Assembly: GCA_014237465.1 (NCBI GenBank)
Contig: JABZFM010000008.1
Location: forward strand, 62,001-126,000
Length of the DNA: 64,000 nucleotides
Direction of reading: 5' to 3'
DNA from: Desulfobacteraceae bacterium
GTDB taxonomy: Bacteria > Desulfobacterota > Desulfobacteria > Desulfobacterales > Desulfosalsimonadaceae
Shown: positions 40,730 through 50,308 of the stretch, one piece after another
Layout of the letters: the number at the start of each line of letters is the position of its first letter
Position numbering within the stretch: position 1 is the first letter of the stretch
Translations under genes and position numbers: made by a program
Notes under the pieces: generated by a model
Told to the model about the DNA's origin: nothing
Databases searched by the model: none
The model's input: the letters and a program-made list of their open reading frames with translations, nothing else

Positions 40730-42760
40730 TCAGCTTTTATCAAAATGCGAGAATTGCATGGTAAAATTTCCGCGCCCCTGAGAAGAAGATCGCAAGGCCG
40801 TTGAATATCCGAACATTTTCGACAGCGGAACAATGGCTGCAATAATCTGACTGTCTGCTTTTGATGAGATGGATTCAATTTTACCGCCCCGGGCATTCAA
40901 ATCACCGATCACCTCTCCCATGAAAGTTTCCGGCACAAAAACCTCCACATCCATAATCGGCTCAAGCAAAAAGGGCGCTCCTTTTTTTAATGCTTCACGG
41001 CAGGCCATTGACGCACTGACAGTGTACGCCAGCTCTGTTCCCAGGGACTCCTTATAACTGCCGCCGGTAAGGACCGTTTCAATATCCACCACCGGGTAAC
41101 CCATCAAATCCCCATACTCCATGGCATCCTTCACCCCTTTTTCAATGGTGGCTATATAGGTTTCCGGAATAATCTCCGGGCCGATTTCAGATCGAAAATG
41201 GTTGCCGCTGCCGCGGGTCAACGGGTGTACCTTTAATTCAACTTCACCAAAGTGCCGTTGACCAGCCACTTCTTTATCAAATATGGCTGACGCGGAGGCT
41301 TCTTTGGCCAATGTTTCACGATACACTACCTGCGGCTTGCCAATATTCACGTTTGTATTGAACTCCCGCTGCATCCGGCTGGTAATGATTTCAAGGTGAA
41401 GCTCGCCCATCCCGGACAAAATGGTCTGGCCGGTATCCTCATCCTGCTTTACCTGAAGTGTTGGGTCTTCAGCCATCAATTTTTCCAGCACCTGGTCCAG
41501 TTTTTCCTGGTCCGCATGGGTTTTCGGCTCCACTGAAATTGAAATAACCGGTTTATGGAATTCCATCTGCTCAAGCAACACAGGCGCCGTTGATTCGCAA
41601 AGGGTTTCACCTGTGGATGAGTCTTTAAGACCGACAACCCCCACAATACTGCCCGCATCCGCCGTATCCACGCGGTCACGCTTATTGGCATGCATCCTTA
41701 AAATCCGGGAAACTTTTTCTTTTTTCCTTCGGGAAGGATTGTATACGTCTGCCCCGGCCTTCAGCTGTCCGCTATAGACACGGACAAACGACAATTTTCG
41801 CCCTTCCATCATTGAGACCTTAAAAATTAAAGCCACCAAAGGTGCTTTTTTTCTTGCCGTGCATTCCACCAGGTCTCCTGTTTCCGGATGATGCCCCTGA
41901 ATCGGCGTCACGTCGGCCGGACTGGGTAAAAATTTGACAATGGCATCTAACAGCGGCTGTATCCCCTTGTTTTTCAAAGCGGTTCCGCAAAAAACCGGAA
42001 CCAGCTTGAGCTGGAGGGTGGCCTTTCGAATAGCTGTCTTCAGCTGCTCCTCTGGTATGGGGGCCTCCTCCAGGTATGCTTCCATAATTTCGTCATCAAC
42101 TTCAGCGACACGTTCAATCAGCTTATCTCTGAACTCCCTGGCCTGATCAGAATAGTCATCATCAATATCAGTGGTATGAATCTCTGCATTGGGATCATCA
42201 GATTCCCATAAGATCTGCTTCATTTCCAGCAAATCGATCACCCCCTCAAAACTATCTTCATGCCCGATAGGCAGCTGCAGTAGCAGCGGTGTTGCGTGCA
42301 ACCGCAGGGTTATCATGTCAACGGTCCTGAAAAAATCCGCGCCGATGCGATCCATTTTATTGATAAACACCATCTTCGGCACCAGGTATTTATCCGCCTG
42401 ATGCCAAACCGTTTCAGTCTGCGGTTCAACACCACCCACTGCACAAAAAACACCAACCGCGCCGTCAAGAACCCGCAGTGATCGCTCCACCTCTATGGTA
42501 AAATCCACATGCCCGGGGGTATCGATAATCTGAATCTCACTGTTTTTCCAGTTACAGGTGGTCACGGCAGAAGTAATTGTAATCCCCCGTTCCTGCTCAT
42601 CCGGCATCCAGTCCATCACCGCTTCGCCGTCATGAACTTCCCCGATTTTATGAGACCGGCCGGTATAATAAAGAACCCGTTCCGTAACGGTTGTTTTTCC
42701 TGCATCAATATGAGCGATAATCCCAATATTTCTGATTTGACTGATTTGTTTATTTTTCAT
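40730..42760 (-). CDS. Elongation factor G (probable second copy, EF-G2 type)
   Basis: A 676-residue translational GTPase. G1 is AHIDAGKTT (residues 16-24), the switch 2 region is DTPGHVDF, G4 is NKMD, and the order of domains II-V is complete (GMGELHLEI in domain [16 protein letters not shown] and [15 protein letters not shown] in domains IV-V). It is shorter than the usual 690-700 residues, and there are no rpsL, rpsG or tuf genes beside it, so it is probably a paralogue outside the str operon, working in translocation or ribosome recycling. The gene overlaps the GerMN gene by four bases (ATGA). Confidence 0.9.
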   Translation of the reverse strand: MKNKQISQIRNIGIIAHIDAGKTTVTERVLYYTGRSHKIGEVHDGEAVMDWMPDEQERGITITSAVTTCNWKNSEIQIIDTPGHVDFTIEVERSLRVLDGAVGVFCAVGGVEPQTETVWHQADKYLVPKMVFINKMDRIGADFFRTVDMITLRLHATPLLLQLPIGHEDSFEGVIDLLEMKQILWESDDPNAEIHTTDIDDDYSDQAREFRDKLIERVAEVDDEIMEAYLEEAPIPEEQLKTAIRKATLQLKLVPVFCGTALKNKGIQPLLDAIVKFLPSPADVTPIQGHHPETGDLVECTARKKAPLVALIFKVSMMEGRKLSFVRVYSGQLKAGADVYNPSRRKKEKVSRILRMHANKRDRVDTADAGSIVGVVGLKDSSTGETLCESTAPVLLEQMEFHKPVISISVEPKTHADQEKLDQVLEKLMAEDPTLQVKQDEDTGQTILSGMGELHLEIITSRMQREFNTNVNIGKPQVVYRETLAKEASASAIFDKEVAGQRHFGEVELKVHPLTRGSGNHFRSEIGPEIIPETYIATIEKGVKDAMEYGDLMGYPVVDIETVLTGGSYKESLGTELAYTVSASMACREALKKGAPFLLEPIMDVEVFVPETFMGEVIGDLNARGGKIESISSKADSQIIAAIVPLSKMFGYSTALRSSSQGRGNFTMQFSHFDKS

Positions 42761-43347
42761 CTGATTAAAAGCATATCCGCATTTAAAGGGAACCGGATGT
42801 CAATATGACCGGATAATGTTTCCGCTTCCTGGCCCTCTATTAATATTTTGACCTGATCCACCCCGTCAACATTAAGTACCAGTGTATTCACTATTGCATA
42901 AATGGTCATCAATTCCGAAACAATTCCGCCCGGATGCGATGCGGTGACTTCGCGGGTTAAATCAACATAAGCTGTTTTATCATCAATATATATTGCCCTT
43001 AGTTCTGTGGTTGCCGGTATCGTCCGGGCCAGACCGCTTAAAGAGCCCTGAATCAATGCATTAATAATTTGCCGGCAAAATACAACCGGATCATCGGACC
43101 CAAGACCGGGTCTTTCCTCTCCCAGAAGATATTGATTCGTATTGTCCGCAAAATACAGGTATACCGGAAAATCAGCCGCAGAGTCAGAGAAACTTTTTAA
43201 AACCTGTTCTTCCGCCAGCTCCTTTTTTTTCCGGTTATTTACCGGATCATTAATTGCGTGTAAATCAACAGCTGAAAAAAGCCATAAGCAGACCATCCCG
43301 GCAATAATCAGTACATGCTTGTTTTTAACGCAAACTTTATGAATCAT
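42757..43347 (-). CDS. GerMN-domain secreted protein
   Basis: A 196-residue protein with an N-terminal hydrophobic signal ([20 protein letters not shown]). It carries a GerMN domain: [76 protein letters not shown] and [18 protein letters not shown] are the family's conserved blocks. GerMN domains occur in spore germination protein GerM and in many Gram-negative envelope proteins of unknown role. It is coupled to EF-G by overlap, an odd functional pair with no obvious reason. The start is given by ATG 43347, with GGAAG immediately before it. Localisation beyond the inner membrane is inferred. Confidence 0.85.
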   Translation of the reverse strand: MIHKVCVKNKHVLIIAGMVCLWLFSAVDLHAINDPVNNRKKKELAEEQVLKSFSDSAADFPVYLYFADNTNQYLLGEERPGLGSDDPVVFCRQIINALIQGSLSGLARTIPATTELRAIYIDDKTAYVDLTREVTASHPGGIVSELMTIYAIVNTLVLNVDGVDQVKILIEGQEAETLSGHIDIRFPLNADMLLIR

Positions 43348-44081
43348 TCTTCCACGCCAGCATCATATGAACCTGCTATTAAAATCAACGTATTCTATGC
43401 AAGTAAAATTTTTCTGTCAATTTAATAAAACTTCGGTGTTAATAAAACTCCGGCGCATTGAAACTTTTCCTTTCATATGAACTATTAATCAAATCAAAAA
43501 TAACCGGTTTGAAGCTTAGGGTTCACGAAGAAATAAATACACATTTTCTTAAAGTCGAGGCACCCGGCCGTCAAGGCACGAGAAGGGCGAATAGCTGGCT
43601 ATTTAACCGCCGAGAAACGCAGCCGGATGGGATGGATCGGCGCATCAAAATGTGAAGTTATTTTTGAGTGGGCCCTTAATATATTGGCCGCCGAGGTGCT
43701 GGAACATCGCCGGCAGCTTAACCCTTCCTGACGCGGCGGGAAAATGTGTATTTTCAACTATTTAAGAACAAGCTCGAAAATATCTGCAATACCGACATGA
43801 AAATTATCACAGCATCATTTTATATAATTATAAAAAAATCGGCCGGAACTTCCTTGACTTTGTATTTTTTTTCATGTTTTATATCTTTTTCTTTTTTTAA
43901 GATGCCTGATCTGTTTTGTTGGTCACCTTAATAAAAAATGCCCGTATGAATTAATATTAAAGAAACTAATGATATACACTTGAAATAACATATTTTCCGG
44001 TTCTGTTTAAGATCTTCCGCATCGTACAGAAATCTAAAACGGTAGATATTGTTTGTTTCGCTTACAAAGGAGGGAAGCCTC
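43348..44081. other. 734-base gap upstream of metV with a repeat-like GC-rich island
   Basis: The longest gap in the window. Around 43550-43735 lies a GC-richer block with AAAGTCGAGGCACCC, CCGTCAAGGCACGAG, GGCTATTTAACCGCC and GAAACGCAGCCGG. This has the same plan as the other inverted-repeat elements (CAAGGC..., central AT-rich palindrome, ...ACGC) but with unclear ends. The remainder (43740-44081) is AT-rich and presumably carries the metVF-Hdr operon promoter. No coding potential was recognised, although frames of about 60 codons exist. Confidence 0.45.
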
Positions 44082-44759
44082 GTGATTGTTGCAGAAAGAA
44101 AACCTTTTGATGAAATCAAGGAATTGATTCACGGCTATAAAAAAGTTCTGGTCGTCGGGTGCGGAACGTGTGTTGCGGTCTGCCTGACCGGTGGTGAAAA
44201 AGAAGTCAGCGTTTTAAGCGCTGAGCTTAAATTAAGCAATAAAACAGAATCCGCCCCGGCAACGTTTGGGGAAGCCACGGTTCAACGACAATGCGACTTT
44301 GAATTTTTAGATGAGATCAAGGATATCGTGGGTGAATATGATGCCCTGCTTTCCATGGCATGCGGCGCCGGTATCCAGTTTTTAGCTGAACGCTACCCGG
44401 AAATCCCGGTTTTTCCAGCTGTGAACACTACTTTTATCGGTGTCAACAAGGATGTCGGCTGGTACGAAGAACGCTGTAAAGCCTGTGGTACATGCGTTCT
44501 TGGCATGACCGGCGGCATCTGCCCGGTAACCATGTGCGCCAAAAGCCTGTTTAACGGTCCCTGCGGCGGAACAAACCATGAAAGTTGCGAGATTAACTCT
44601 GATCAGCCCTGCGCGTGGCATATGATCTATACCCGGCTTGCCAAACAGGGACGCCTGGACAATATCATAAAAATTTGTCCGGCAAATGACTGGCGCAATC
44701 AGAAGCCTCAGACACTGGTTCAACCGGGTTATGAGGAACGAAAAGCATCAGCAGAGTAG
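44082..44759 (+). CDS. metV: MetV, methylene-tetrahydrofolate reductase small subunit
   Basis: A 225-residue iron-sulfur/zinc protein of the MTHFR C-terminal family (MetV), partner of MetF in acetogens and Desulfobacterota using the acetyl-CoA pathway. GCGTCVAVCLTGGEKEV at the start, CKACGTCVLGMTGGICPVTM and LFNGPCGGTNHESCEI contribute the cysteine ligands. The start is GTG 44082, not the upstream frame from 44049: AGGAGGG lies seven bases before the GTG. MetF follows after 97 bases, then HdrA-, QmoB- and HdrD-like genes. The likely role is to pass electrons between MetF and the Hdr-like proteins during interconversion of methylene- and methyl-tetrahydrofolate. Direction depends on growth mode. 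Confidence 0.9.
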   Translation: MIVAERKPFDEIKELIHGYKKVLVVGCGTCVAVCLTGGEKEVSVLSAELKLSNKTESAPATFGEATVQRQCDFEFLDEIKDIVGEYDALLSMACGAGIQFLAERYPEIPVFPAVNTTFIGVNKDVGWYEERCKACGTCVLGMTGGICPVTMCAKSLFNGPCGGTNHESCEINSDQPCAWHMIYTRLAKQGRLDNIIKICPANDWRNQKPQTLVQPGYEERKASAE

Positions 44760-44856
44760 CCAATTATAATAGCAACCTTTTATATACCATCTTTATCGAT
44801 CCGGTTTTTTAAAAACCCCAACGATAATATGAGAATTTAAAGAAGAGGAACAGATT

Positions 44857-45780
44857 ATGAAATCAGGAAGCACACTTGAAAAGATATTAACAGCCGGACA
44901 CTTTGCTTTCACCGGGGAACTGGGTCCCCCCCGCGGTTCAAATATTGAAGCCATCAAGAAAAAGGCAGCGCCTTTAAAAGGGATGGTTGATTCGGTAAAT
45001 ATTACTGATAACCAGACTGCCGTTGTGCGTATGTCCAGCTGGGCAGCTTCTTTGTTTGCCATTTCCGAAGGACTTGAGCCGAACTACCAGATGGTATGCC
45101 GTGATCGAAACCGTCTGGCCATGCAGGGTGATATCCTGGGCGCATATGCCCACGGGATCAGAAATATGCTGTGCCTGTCCGGCGACCACCAGCAGTTTGG
45201 TGACCACCCCCAGTCCAAAGGGGTTTTTGATATTGATTCCACCCAATTGATCCAGATGGTCAAGAACATGCGGGATGAAGGAACATTTTTAAACGGACAG
45301 GAAATTGATGACGCGCCAAAAATGTTTATCGGCGCTGCGGCAAACCCGTTTGCAGAGCCCTTTGAATGGCGGATTTTCCGGCTGGCCAAAAAAATCCAGG
45401 CCGGCGCTGATTTTATCCAGACCCAGTGCGTTTTCAACATGGAAAAAATGCGGGAATGGATCAAGCGCGCCAATGACATGGGATTAACCGAAAAAACGTA
45501 TATTCTTGCCGGTGTCACCCCCATGAAGAGCCTTGGTATGGCGCGGTATATGAAGGCCAAAGTACCGGGAATGGATGTACCGGACAATATTATCGACCGC
45601 CTCAAGGGTGTGGACAAGAAAAAGCAGTCTGATGAGGGTATCAAAATTGCCTGTGAACAGATTGAAGAATTCAAGGAAATGAAGGGCGTTGCCGGCGTTC
45701 ATCTAATGGCAATCGAATGGGAGCACAAAGTTCCTGAAATTGCTGAGCGGGCAGGCGTACTCCCGAGGCCACAGGTATAA
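44857..45780 (+). CDS. metF: Methylene-tetrahydrofolate reductase large subunit
   Basis: A 307-residue FAD-containing TIM-barrel enzyme that interconverts methylene- and methyl-tetrahydrofolate. Typical segments are FTGELGPPRG, DSVNITDNQTAVVRMSS, LCLSGDHQQFGDHPQ and IQTQCVFNMEKMREW, and AGVTPMKSLGMARYM. Compared with the E. coli NADH-dependent enzyme, it occurs with metV as the second subunit, which in acetogenic-type enzymes provides iron-sulfur centres. In this operon the electron partner is probably the HdrA/QmoB-like proteins rather than NADH directly. GAGGAACAGATT before ATG 44857 gives the start. It belongs to the methyl branch of the Wood-Ljungdahl pathway, reductive or oxidative. Confidence 0.95.
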   Translation: MKSGSTLEKILTAGHFAFTGELGPPRGSNIEAIKKKAAPLKGMVDSVNITDNQTAVVRMSSWAASLFAISEGLEPNYQMVCRDRNRLAMQGDILGAYAHGIRNMLCLSGDHQQFGDHPQSKGVFDIDSTQLIQMVKNMRDEGTFLNGQEIDDAPKMFIGAAANPFAEPFEWRIFRLAKKIQAGADFIQTQCVFNMEKMREWIKRANDMGLTEKTYILAGVTPMKSLGMARYMKAKVPGMDVPDNIIDRLKGVDKKKQSDEGIKIACEQIEEFKEMKGVAGVHLMAIEWEHKVPEIAERAGVLPRPQV

Positions 45781-45847
45781 CATTCCTGTTTAACAAATAG
45801 ACCCTGCGGCATACGCAACTAAAACAATAAAGGAGTGTTAAAAACAA

Positions 45848-47083
45848 ATGAAAGCGAAAAATGTCATGATCATCGGCGGGGGAATCGCCGGGATGACAGC
45901 TGCCTGGGAGCTTGCCGAAGCAGGATTAAATGTAGATCTTGTTGAAAAAAGCGGCTTTCTGGGCGGCCATGCCATCCAGTATACCTGCAAAGCGACAGCT
46001 GAATGTCTGCAGTGCGGGGCATGTTCCGTGGAAAAAATGCTTAAAGACGTTGTCGGAAACGACAAAATAAATGTTCTTTTATCCACTGAAATCGAAAATA
46101 TTGAAAAAAATAATGGATACTCAATAAAAATAAAAAAAAGCGCTGCATTCATTGATGGTAAAAAGTGTACCAATTGCGGTATTTGCTTTGACAAACTAAA
46201 AGAGAATGAAGTCATCATACAGGGATACTCAAAAAATAACGCGCCCCTGTATGCGGTCAACCGGGAAAAAATTGATGAAAATAAAATTGCTTTAAAAGAT
46301 GTCTGCCCGGAAGGGGCGATATCCGTATCTGATAAAGCATCCTATGAAGATCTAACTGCAGACGCCATCGTCGTTGCCACAGGTTTTGATCCGTTTAACC
46401 CTGAACGCAAGGGCACTTACGGATACGCAAAATTTTCCAATGTGATCAGCGGACTAGAGCTTGAACGGATTAAACGTCAAAGCGGATTTCCGGCCAGACC
46501 ATCAGACGGCCAGGCAGCACAAAAAATTGCATTTATCCAGTGCGTCGGCAGCCGGGATGAAAATCTGGGCAATCTGTGGTGCTCTCAGGTCTGCTGTCCT
46601 TACGCACTCCGAACCGCAGAGTCACTCAAGCACAAAAACCCTGACCTGGATATCACGGTATTTTATATGGATATCCAGAACACCGGCAAAAGCTTTCCCG
46701 AATTTTATGAAACATGCAAAAATGACATCCGGTTTATCCGGAGTATTCCGGTCGACATTTTTCCGGCTGAAAATGACAACCTGAATATGCGTCTTTTTGA
46801 TGAAGCCCAAGGCACCACAACAATGGAAACATTTGATCTGGTTGTACTTTCCATCGGCATCATGCCGAATTCAGAAAATGAAAAACTTTCCACGCAAATG
46901 GATATCGCCCTTGACGCGGACGGTTTTTTCAAAAACTCTGAAGGACTCAATAAAACTTCAACCTCAAATGATGATATATTTATTGCCGGCACCGCACAGG
47001 GTCCGAAAAATATTGCCGCTTCAATGGCGCACGCCGGTCAGGCCGCCAGCGGAGTCCTGAAATATCTGGGGGTGACCAAATGA
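45848..47083 (+). CDS. HdrA/QmoA-like FAD protein
   Basis: A 411-residue flavoprotein of the heterodisulfide-reductase subunit A / QmoA family. The FAD site is IIGGGIAGMTAAWELAEAG at residues 9-27, with FLGGHAIQYTC and the cysteine-rich CKATAECLQCGAC just after it. A ferredoxin-like insert carries CTNCGIC (residues 103-109) and a lone DVCPEGAI, so only part of the usual two-cluster set is present. The second half repeats FAD-binding elements (AIVVATGFDPF, VVLSIGIMPN, IFIAGTAQGPKNIAASMAHA). It is shorter than methanogen HdrA and closer in size to QmoA. ATG 45848 follows AAGGAGTG. It overlaps the next gene by four bases and probably forms a flavin-based electron relay with it. Confidence 0.88.
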   Translation: MKAKNVMIIGGGIAGMTAAWELAEAGLNVDLVEKSGFLGGHAIQYTCKATAECLQCGACSVEKMLKDVVGNDKINVLLSTEIENIEKNNGYSIKIKKSAAFIDGKKCTNCGICFDKLKENEVIIQGYSKNNAPLYAVNREKIDENKIALKDVCPEGAISVSDKASYEDLTADAIVVATGFDPFNPERKGTYGYAKFSNVISGLELERIKRQSGFPARPSDGQAAQKIAFIQCVGSRDENLGNLWCSQVCCPYALRTAESLKHKNPDLDITVFYMDIQNTGKSFPEFYETCKNDIRFIRSIPVDIFPAENDNLNMRLFDEAQGTTTMETFDLVVLSIGIMPNSENEKLSTQMDIALDADGFFKNSEGLNKTSTSNDDIFIAGTAQGPKNIAASMAHAGQAASGVLKYLGVTK

Positions 47084-48738
47084 ATACAAATACAAAACTA
47101 CAAACGGATATGGAAAAAATAGACATGGCGACTGATATTGCTGTTATTGGCGGTGGCTATATTGGTCTCAAGGCAGCTTCCCGAATTTCAGAAAGCGGGT
47201 ATAATGTCATCCTGGCACCGCAGCATAATGACACGGACTTAAATTTCTCCATATTGGATGTCCCCTTAACAGAAATGGACCGGATAAAAGCCCTTGAAAC
47301 CGAAGTTGCAAATAACACGAATGTGGAAATATTACCCATGTCCACCCTGGTTGAAGCCAAGGGCGTACCCGGAGATTTCACATTAAAATTTGTATCCGCC
47401 GACACGGTATTAGAAAAAAAAGCAGGTGCTGTTGTTGTTGCCACGGACACCGCTGTCAATCCTTTAAATCACATATACGGCCTGAACCCGGCCCCGAATG
47501 TCGTTTCTTTATCTGAATTTGAAAATCTTCTGGCATCAGAAGAGACAAAAAAGGAGATTCAAAACAACGAAAAAACCGTCGCTTTTCTCGTGGGCTTTGC
47601 CCATGAAGGCAGTCCGCTGTTAATGAAACGCGTTTTAAACAGCGTATCTGAACTTGTCGGCATGGACGGGTGCAGTGCTTATGTTTATGTGAACAATATT
47701 AAAGTTGCCGATGACGGGTTGGAAAGACTTTACAAGCAGTGCAGAGACAACGGCACAATTTATTTCAAACTGCAGAAAGCGCCGACAATTATACAGGAAA
47801 ATGAAAATTTAAGCGTCACCTTTCATGATCCTGTGATCCGCAATGACATCGAACTCAATCCGGATATCATTGTCTACGAGGAAAGCCTGATCGCAGATAA
47901 AACAAATCTTTCCCTGGCCGAAACCTTGCGAATCGATCCGGGGCCCATGGGTTTTCTGCAAAAAGAAAATGTCCACCGGCTGCCGGTCAATTCCAACCGT
48001 GAAGGGATCTTTGTTGTTGGGTCGGCCCGGGACGTTCAGGGTTTATCAAAATCCTGGATTGATGTTGATAATATGGTGCTGCGCGTCAAACAACTCATCG
48101 GGGACGGAACGAAATCGATTTCTACAAAGGCTGTGGTTGACCGTGAAAAATGTACCATATGCCTGACCTGCTACCGCTGCTGCCCCCATGGTGCAATTTC
48201 CTGGGATGATAAAGCGATTATATCTTCACTCGCCTGCCAGGGATGCGGCATATGCGCCAGTGAATGTCCCATGGAGGCCATCCAGCTCATTGATTTTACA
48301 GATGCTGAAATGACAGAGCGTATCAAAGAGGCGGCTGCGGTTGAGGCGCCAAACGCACCTAAAATTGTGGCATTCTGCTGCCAGAACTCTGCTTATGAAG
48401 CGGGTATGGCGGCCAAAGCATTTAATTATGAGCTTCCGGCAGGTCTTCAACTGATAAAAGTGCCGTGTGCAGGGAAAGTCGATATCCATTATATTCTTGA
48501 CGCACTTGTTGAAGGTGCGGATGGTGTTCTGGTTCTGGCCTGTCATCATGGAAACTGTAAATCCGAATCCGGCAACACGTATGCGCAATGGCGAATTAAT
48601 GATGCATATCGGAAACTTGCACAAATCGGAATTGAAAAGGACTGTCTGGAATTTGCAACCCTTGCTTCGAATATGGCAAATGATTTTGCAAGAATTGTTA
48701 TTGACATGGAAAAAAGAATCGGTCAAAAGAAGGATTGA
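47080..48738 (+). CDS. QmoB/HdrA-MvhD-like flavo-iron-sulfur protein
   Basis: A 552-residue fusion protein. Residues 16 to about 345 are a Rossmann FAD domain (DIAVIGGGYIGLKAASRISE, VVVATDTAVNP, EGIFVVGSARDVQG). Residues 360-410 hold two [4Fe-4S] motifs, CTICLTCYRCCPHG and CQGCGICASECP. Residues 435-545 resemble MvhD, the [2Fe-2S] subunit that couples Hdr to hydrogenase: IVAFCCQNSAYEAG, KVPCAGKVDIHYIL, GVLVLACHHGNCKSESGN. The domain order is that of QmoB of the APS-reductase-linked Qmo complex, but no qmoC-type membrane subunit or aprAB genes follow; metVF precede instead. An electron-transfer or bifurcation role with MetVF is therefore more likely. The start overlaps hdrA (ATGA). Confidence 0.88.
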   Translation: MNTNTKLQTDMEKIDMATDIAVIGGGYIGLKAASRISESGYNVILAPQHNDTDLNFSILDVPLTEMDRIKALETEVANNTNVEILPMSTLVEAKGVPGDFTLKFVSADTVLEKKAGAVVVATDTAVNPLNHIYGLNPAPNVVSLSEFENLLASEETKKEIQNNEKTVAFLVGFAHEGSPLLMKRVLNSVSELVGMDGCSAYVYVNNIKVADDGLERLYKQCRDNGTIYFKLQKAPTIIQENENLSVTFHDPVIRNDIELNPDIIVYEESLIADKTNLSLAETLRIDPGPMGFLQKENVHRLPVNSNREGIFVVGSARDVQGLSKSWIDVDNMVLRVKQLIGDGTKSISTKAVVDREKCTICLTCYRCCPHGAISWDDKAIISSLACQGCGICASECPMEAIQLIDFTDAEMTERIKEAAAVEAPNAPKIVAFCCQNSAYEAGMAAKAFNYELPAGLQLIKVPCAGKVDIHYILDALVEGADGVLVLACHHGNCKSESGNTYAQWRINDAYRKLAQIGIEKDCLEFATLASNMANDFARIVIDMEKRIGQKKD

Positions 48739-48833
48739 TCATTAATCTGACAATGATTGAAATCTCATTTTTTTGGTACGATTCAAACGTTACGTACCGG
48801 ATCTTTTGAAATAAGAACGGAGGATAGTTTCAT

Positions 48834-50153
48834 ATGGCTGAACCTGCTATCAAACTTGGCGGAAAGAAAAAAAGTACATTTATAGATAAGGTAAAGAAAA
48901 TTCTGCCGGAAGGCGGAAACCTGAATCTTTGCCTGACCTGTGGTGCCTGCTCATCAGGATGCCCGGCAACGGGACTTGAAGGAATGGATCCACGAAAATT
49001 TCTTCGCATGGCGGCATTAGGAATGGATGAAGAAATCATGAGCACGCCATGGGTGTGGATGTGCACTATGTGCCAGCGATGCGTGTATGTCTGCCCAATG
49101 AAAATCAACATTCCCCAACTGGTTTACAATGCCCGTGCGACCTGGCCCAGAGAGAAACGACCCAAGGGAATATTGGGATCATGTGACATGGCGCTGAAAA
49201 ATGAAAGCTGCAGCGCAATGGGCACCGCCCCGGATGATTTTACATTTGTGGTTGAAGATGTTCTTGAAGAATACCAGGAAGCACAGCCGGAATTCAAGGA
49301 TATGCAGGCCCCCATTGACAAAAAGGGTGCTGAATTCTTTTTAAACCAGAATTCTAGAGAACCGGTCACCGAACCGGATGAAATGCTGCCCCTGTGGAAA
49401 ATCCTCCATTTGGTTGGTGCTGACTGGACATACGGCTCCAAGGGATGGGGTGGTGAGAACTATTGTATGTTTCTTTCCGATGATGATGCCTGGAAACATA
49501 TTGTCCAGACACAAACTGATCAGACCCATGAATTGGGGTGCAAAACATATCTCAATACCGAATGAGGGCACGTTACATTCTCAGTCCGGTTCGGACTGCA
49601 AAAATTTAATATCGATCATCAGTTTGAAGTAAAAAACATTTATGAATACTATGCAAAATGGATCCGTGAAGGAAAATTAAAAGTTAATTCAGACTGGAAC
49701 AAGGATCTGAAAGTAAAATTTACGGTTCAGGATCCCTGCCAGATCGTACGAAAAAGTTTTGGTGATCCCATCGCAGAGGATCTGAGGTTTGTTGTCAAAT
49801 CGGTTGTGGGAGAAGAAAATTTTATCGACATGACCCCTAACCGCTCAAATAATTTCTGCTGCGGCGGTGGCGGCGGGTTCCTTCAGGCAGGATATAAAGA
49901 CGAACGTCTGGAATATGGCCGGTTAAAAGATGAACAGATTAAAGCCACAGGCGCGGACTATTGTATTGCGGGATGCCATAATTGCCATGCGCAAATCCAT
50001 GAACTGAGCGAACACTATGGTGGTCACTATCCGGTTGTTCACTTGTGGACATTGATCTGTCTTTCCCTTGGCATTCTCGGGCCAAATGAACGGGAATACC
50101 TGGGCGACGATCTCAAAGAAGTGAACGTTTTTCACCCGGAAACAGCAATGTAA
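48834..50153 (+). CDS. HdrD-like iron-sulfur protein with in-frame TGA read as selenocysteine (Sec244)
   Basis: One frame of 440 codons, 439 residues long, if TGA 49563-49565 is read as Sec; both sides are in the same phase and complement each other. Residues 33-43 and 77-87 carry [4Fe-4S] motifs CLTCGACSSGCP and CTMCQRCVYVCP. The second half has a CCG domain: Cys302 (VQDPCQ), Cys342-Cys343 (NNFCCGGGGG) and CHNC (381-384), ligands for the non-cubane cluster of Hdr catalytic subunits. The TGA falls in N-T-E-(U)-G-H-V, where related proteins have Cys in ECGH. A 7-bp hairpin starts 17 bases downstream, its loop 24 bases after the TGA. It closes the metVF-Hdr operon and is probably the thiol/disulfide or iron-sulfur output module. 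CGGAGG precedes ATG 48834. Confidence 0.88.
49582..49598 (+). promoter_or_regulatory. Bacterial SECIS-like hairpin for the TGA at 49563
   Basis: CAGTCCG (49582-49588), loop GTT, CGGACTG (49592-49598): a perfect 7-bp stem with a 3-base loop beginning with G. The loop starts 24 bases after the last base of the TGA, inside the range known for bacterial SECIS elements. It lies within the coding sequence (codons for FSVRFGLQ), as expected for bacteria. Confidence 0.75.
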
Positions 50154-50181
50154 TTAGATAATTATCATCTTAAGATCATCA

Positions 50182-50211
50182 GAGGGCGCTGTCTTTCAGC
50201 GCCCTTTTTTT
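50182..50211 (+). terminator. Rho-independent terminator after the metVF-Hdr operon
   Basis: AGGGCGCTG and CAGCGCCCT form a 9-bp stem around TCTTT, followed by seven T residues. It closes the operon after the selenoprotein gene. Confidence 0.93.
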
Positions 50212-50308
50212 ATTTTTCCCCCTGCTATAATTTTCTCCCTCAAATTTTCTTCTTTTATCAACTGCCCGAAAATGTTAATCGTCTTTAAAATAAAGGGGGA
50301 AAAATAAT

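Noticed and set aside
43458-43931. Short plus-strand frames (about 60 codons) upstream of metV
   Set aside because: No ribosome binding sites, low-complexity Phe/Ser/Lys translation, and overlap with a repeat-like block.
49563-49565. Reading the TGA as a real stop, giving two separate proteins of 243 and about 115 residues
   Set aside because: Phase is unbroken, the downstream part has no start codon with a ribosome binding site until an ATG at 49806 or later that would cut into the CCG domain, the TGA replaces a conserved Cys position and a SECIS-like hairpin follows.
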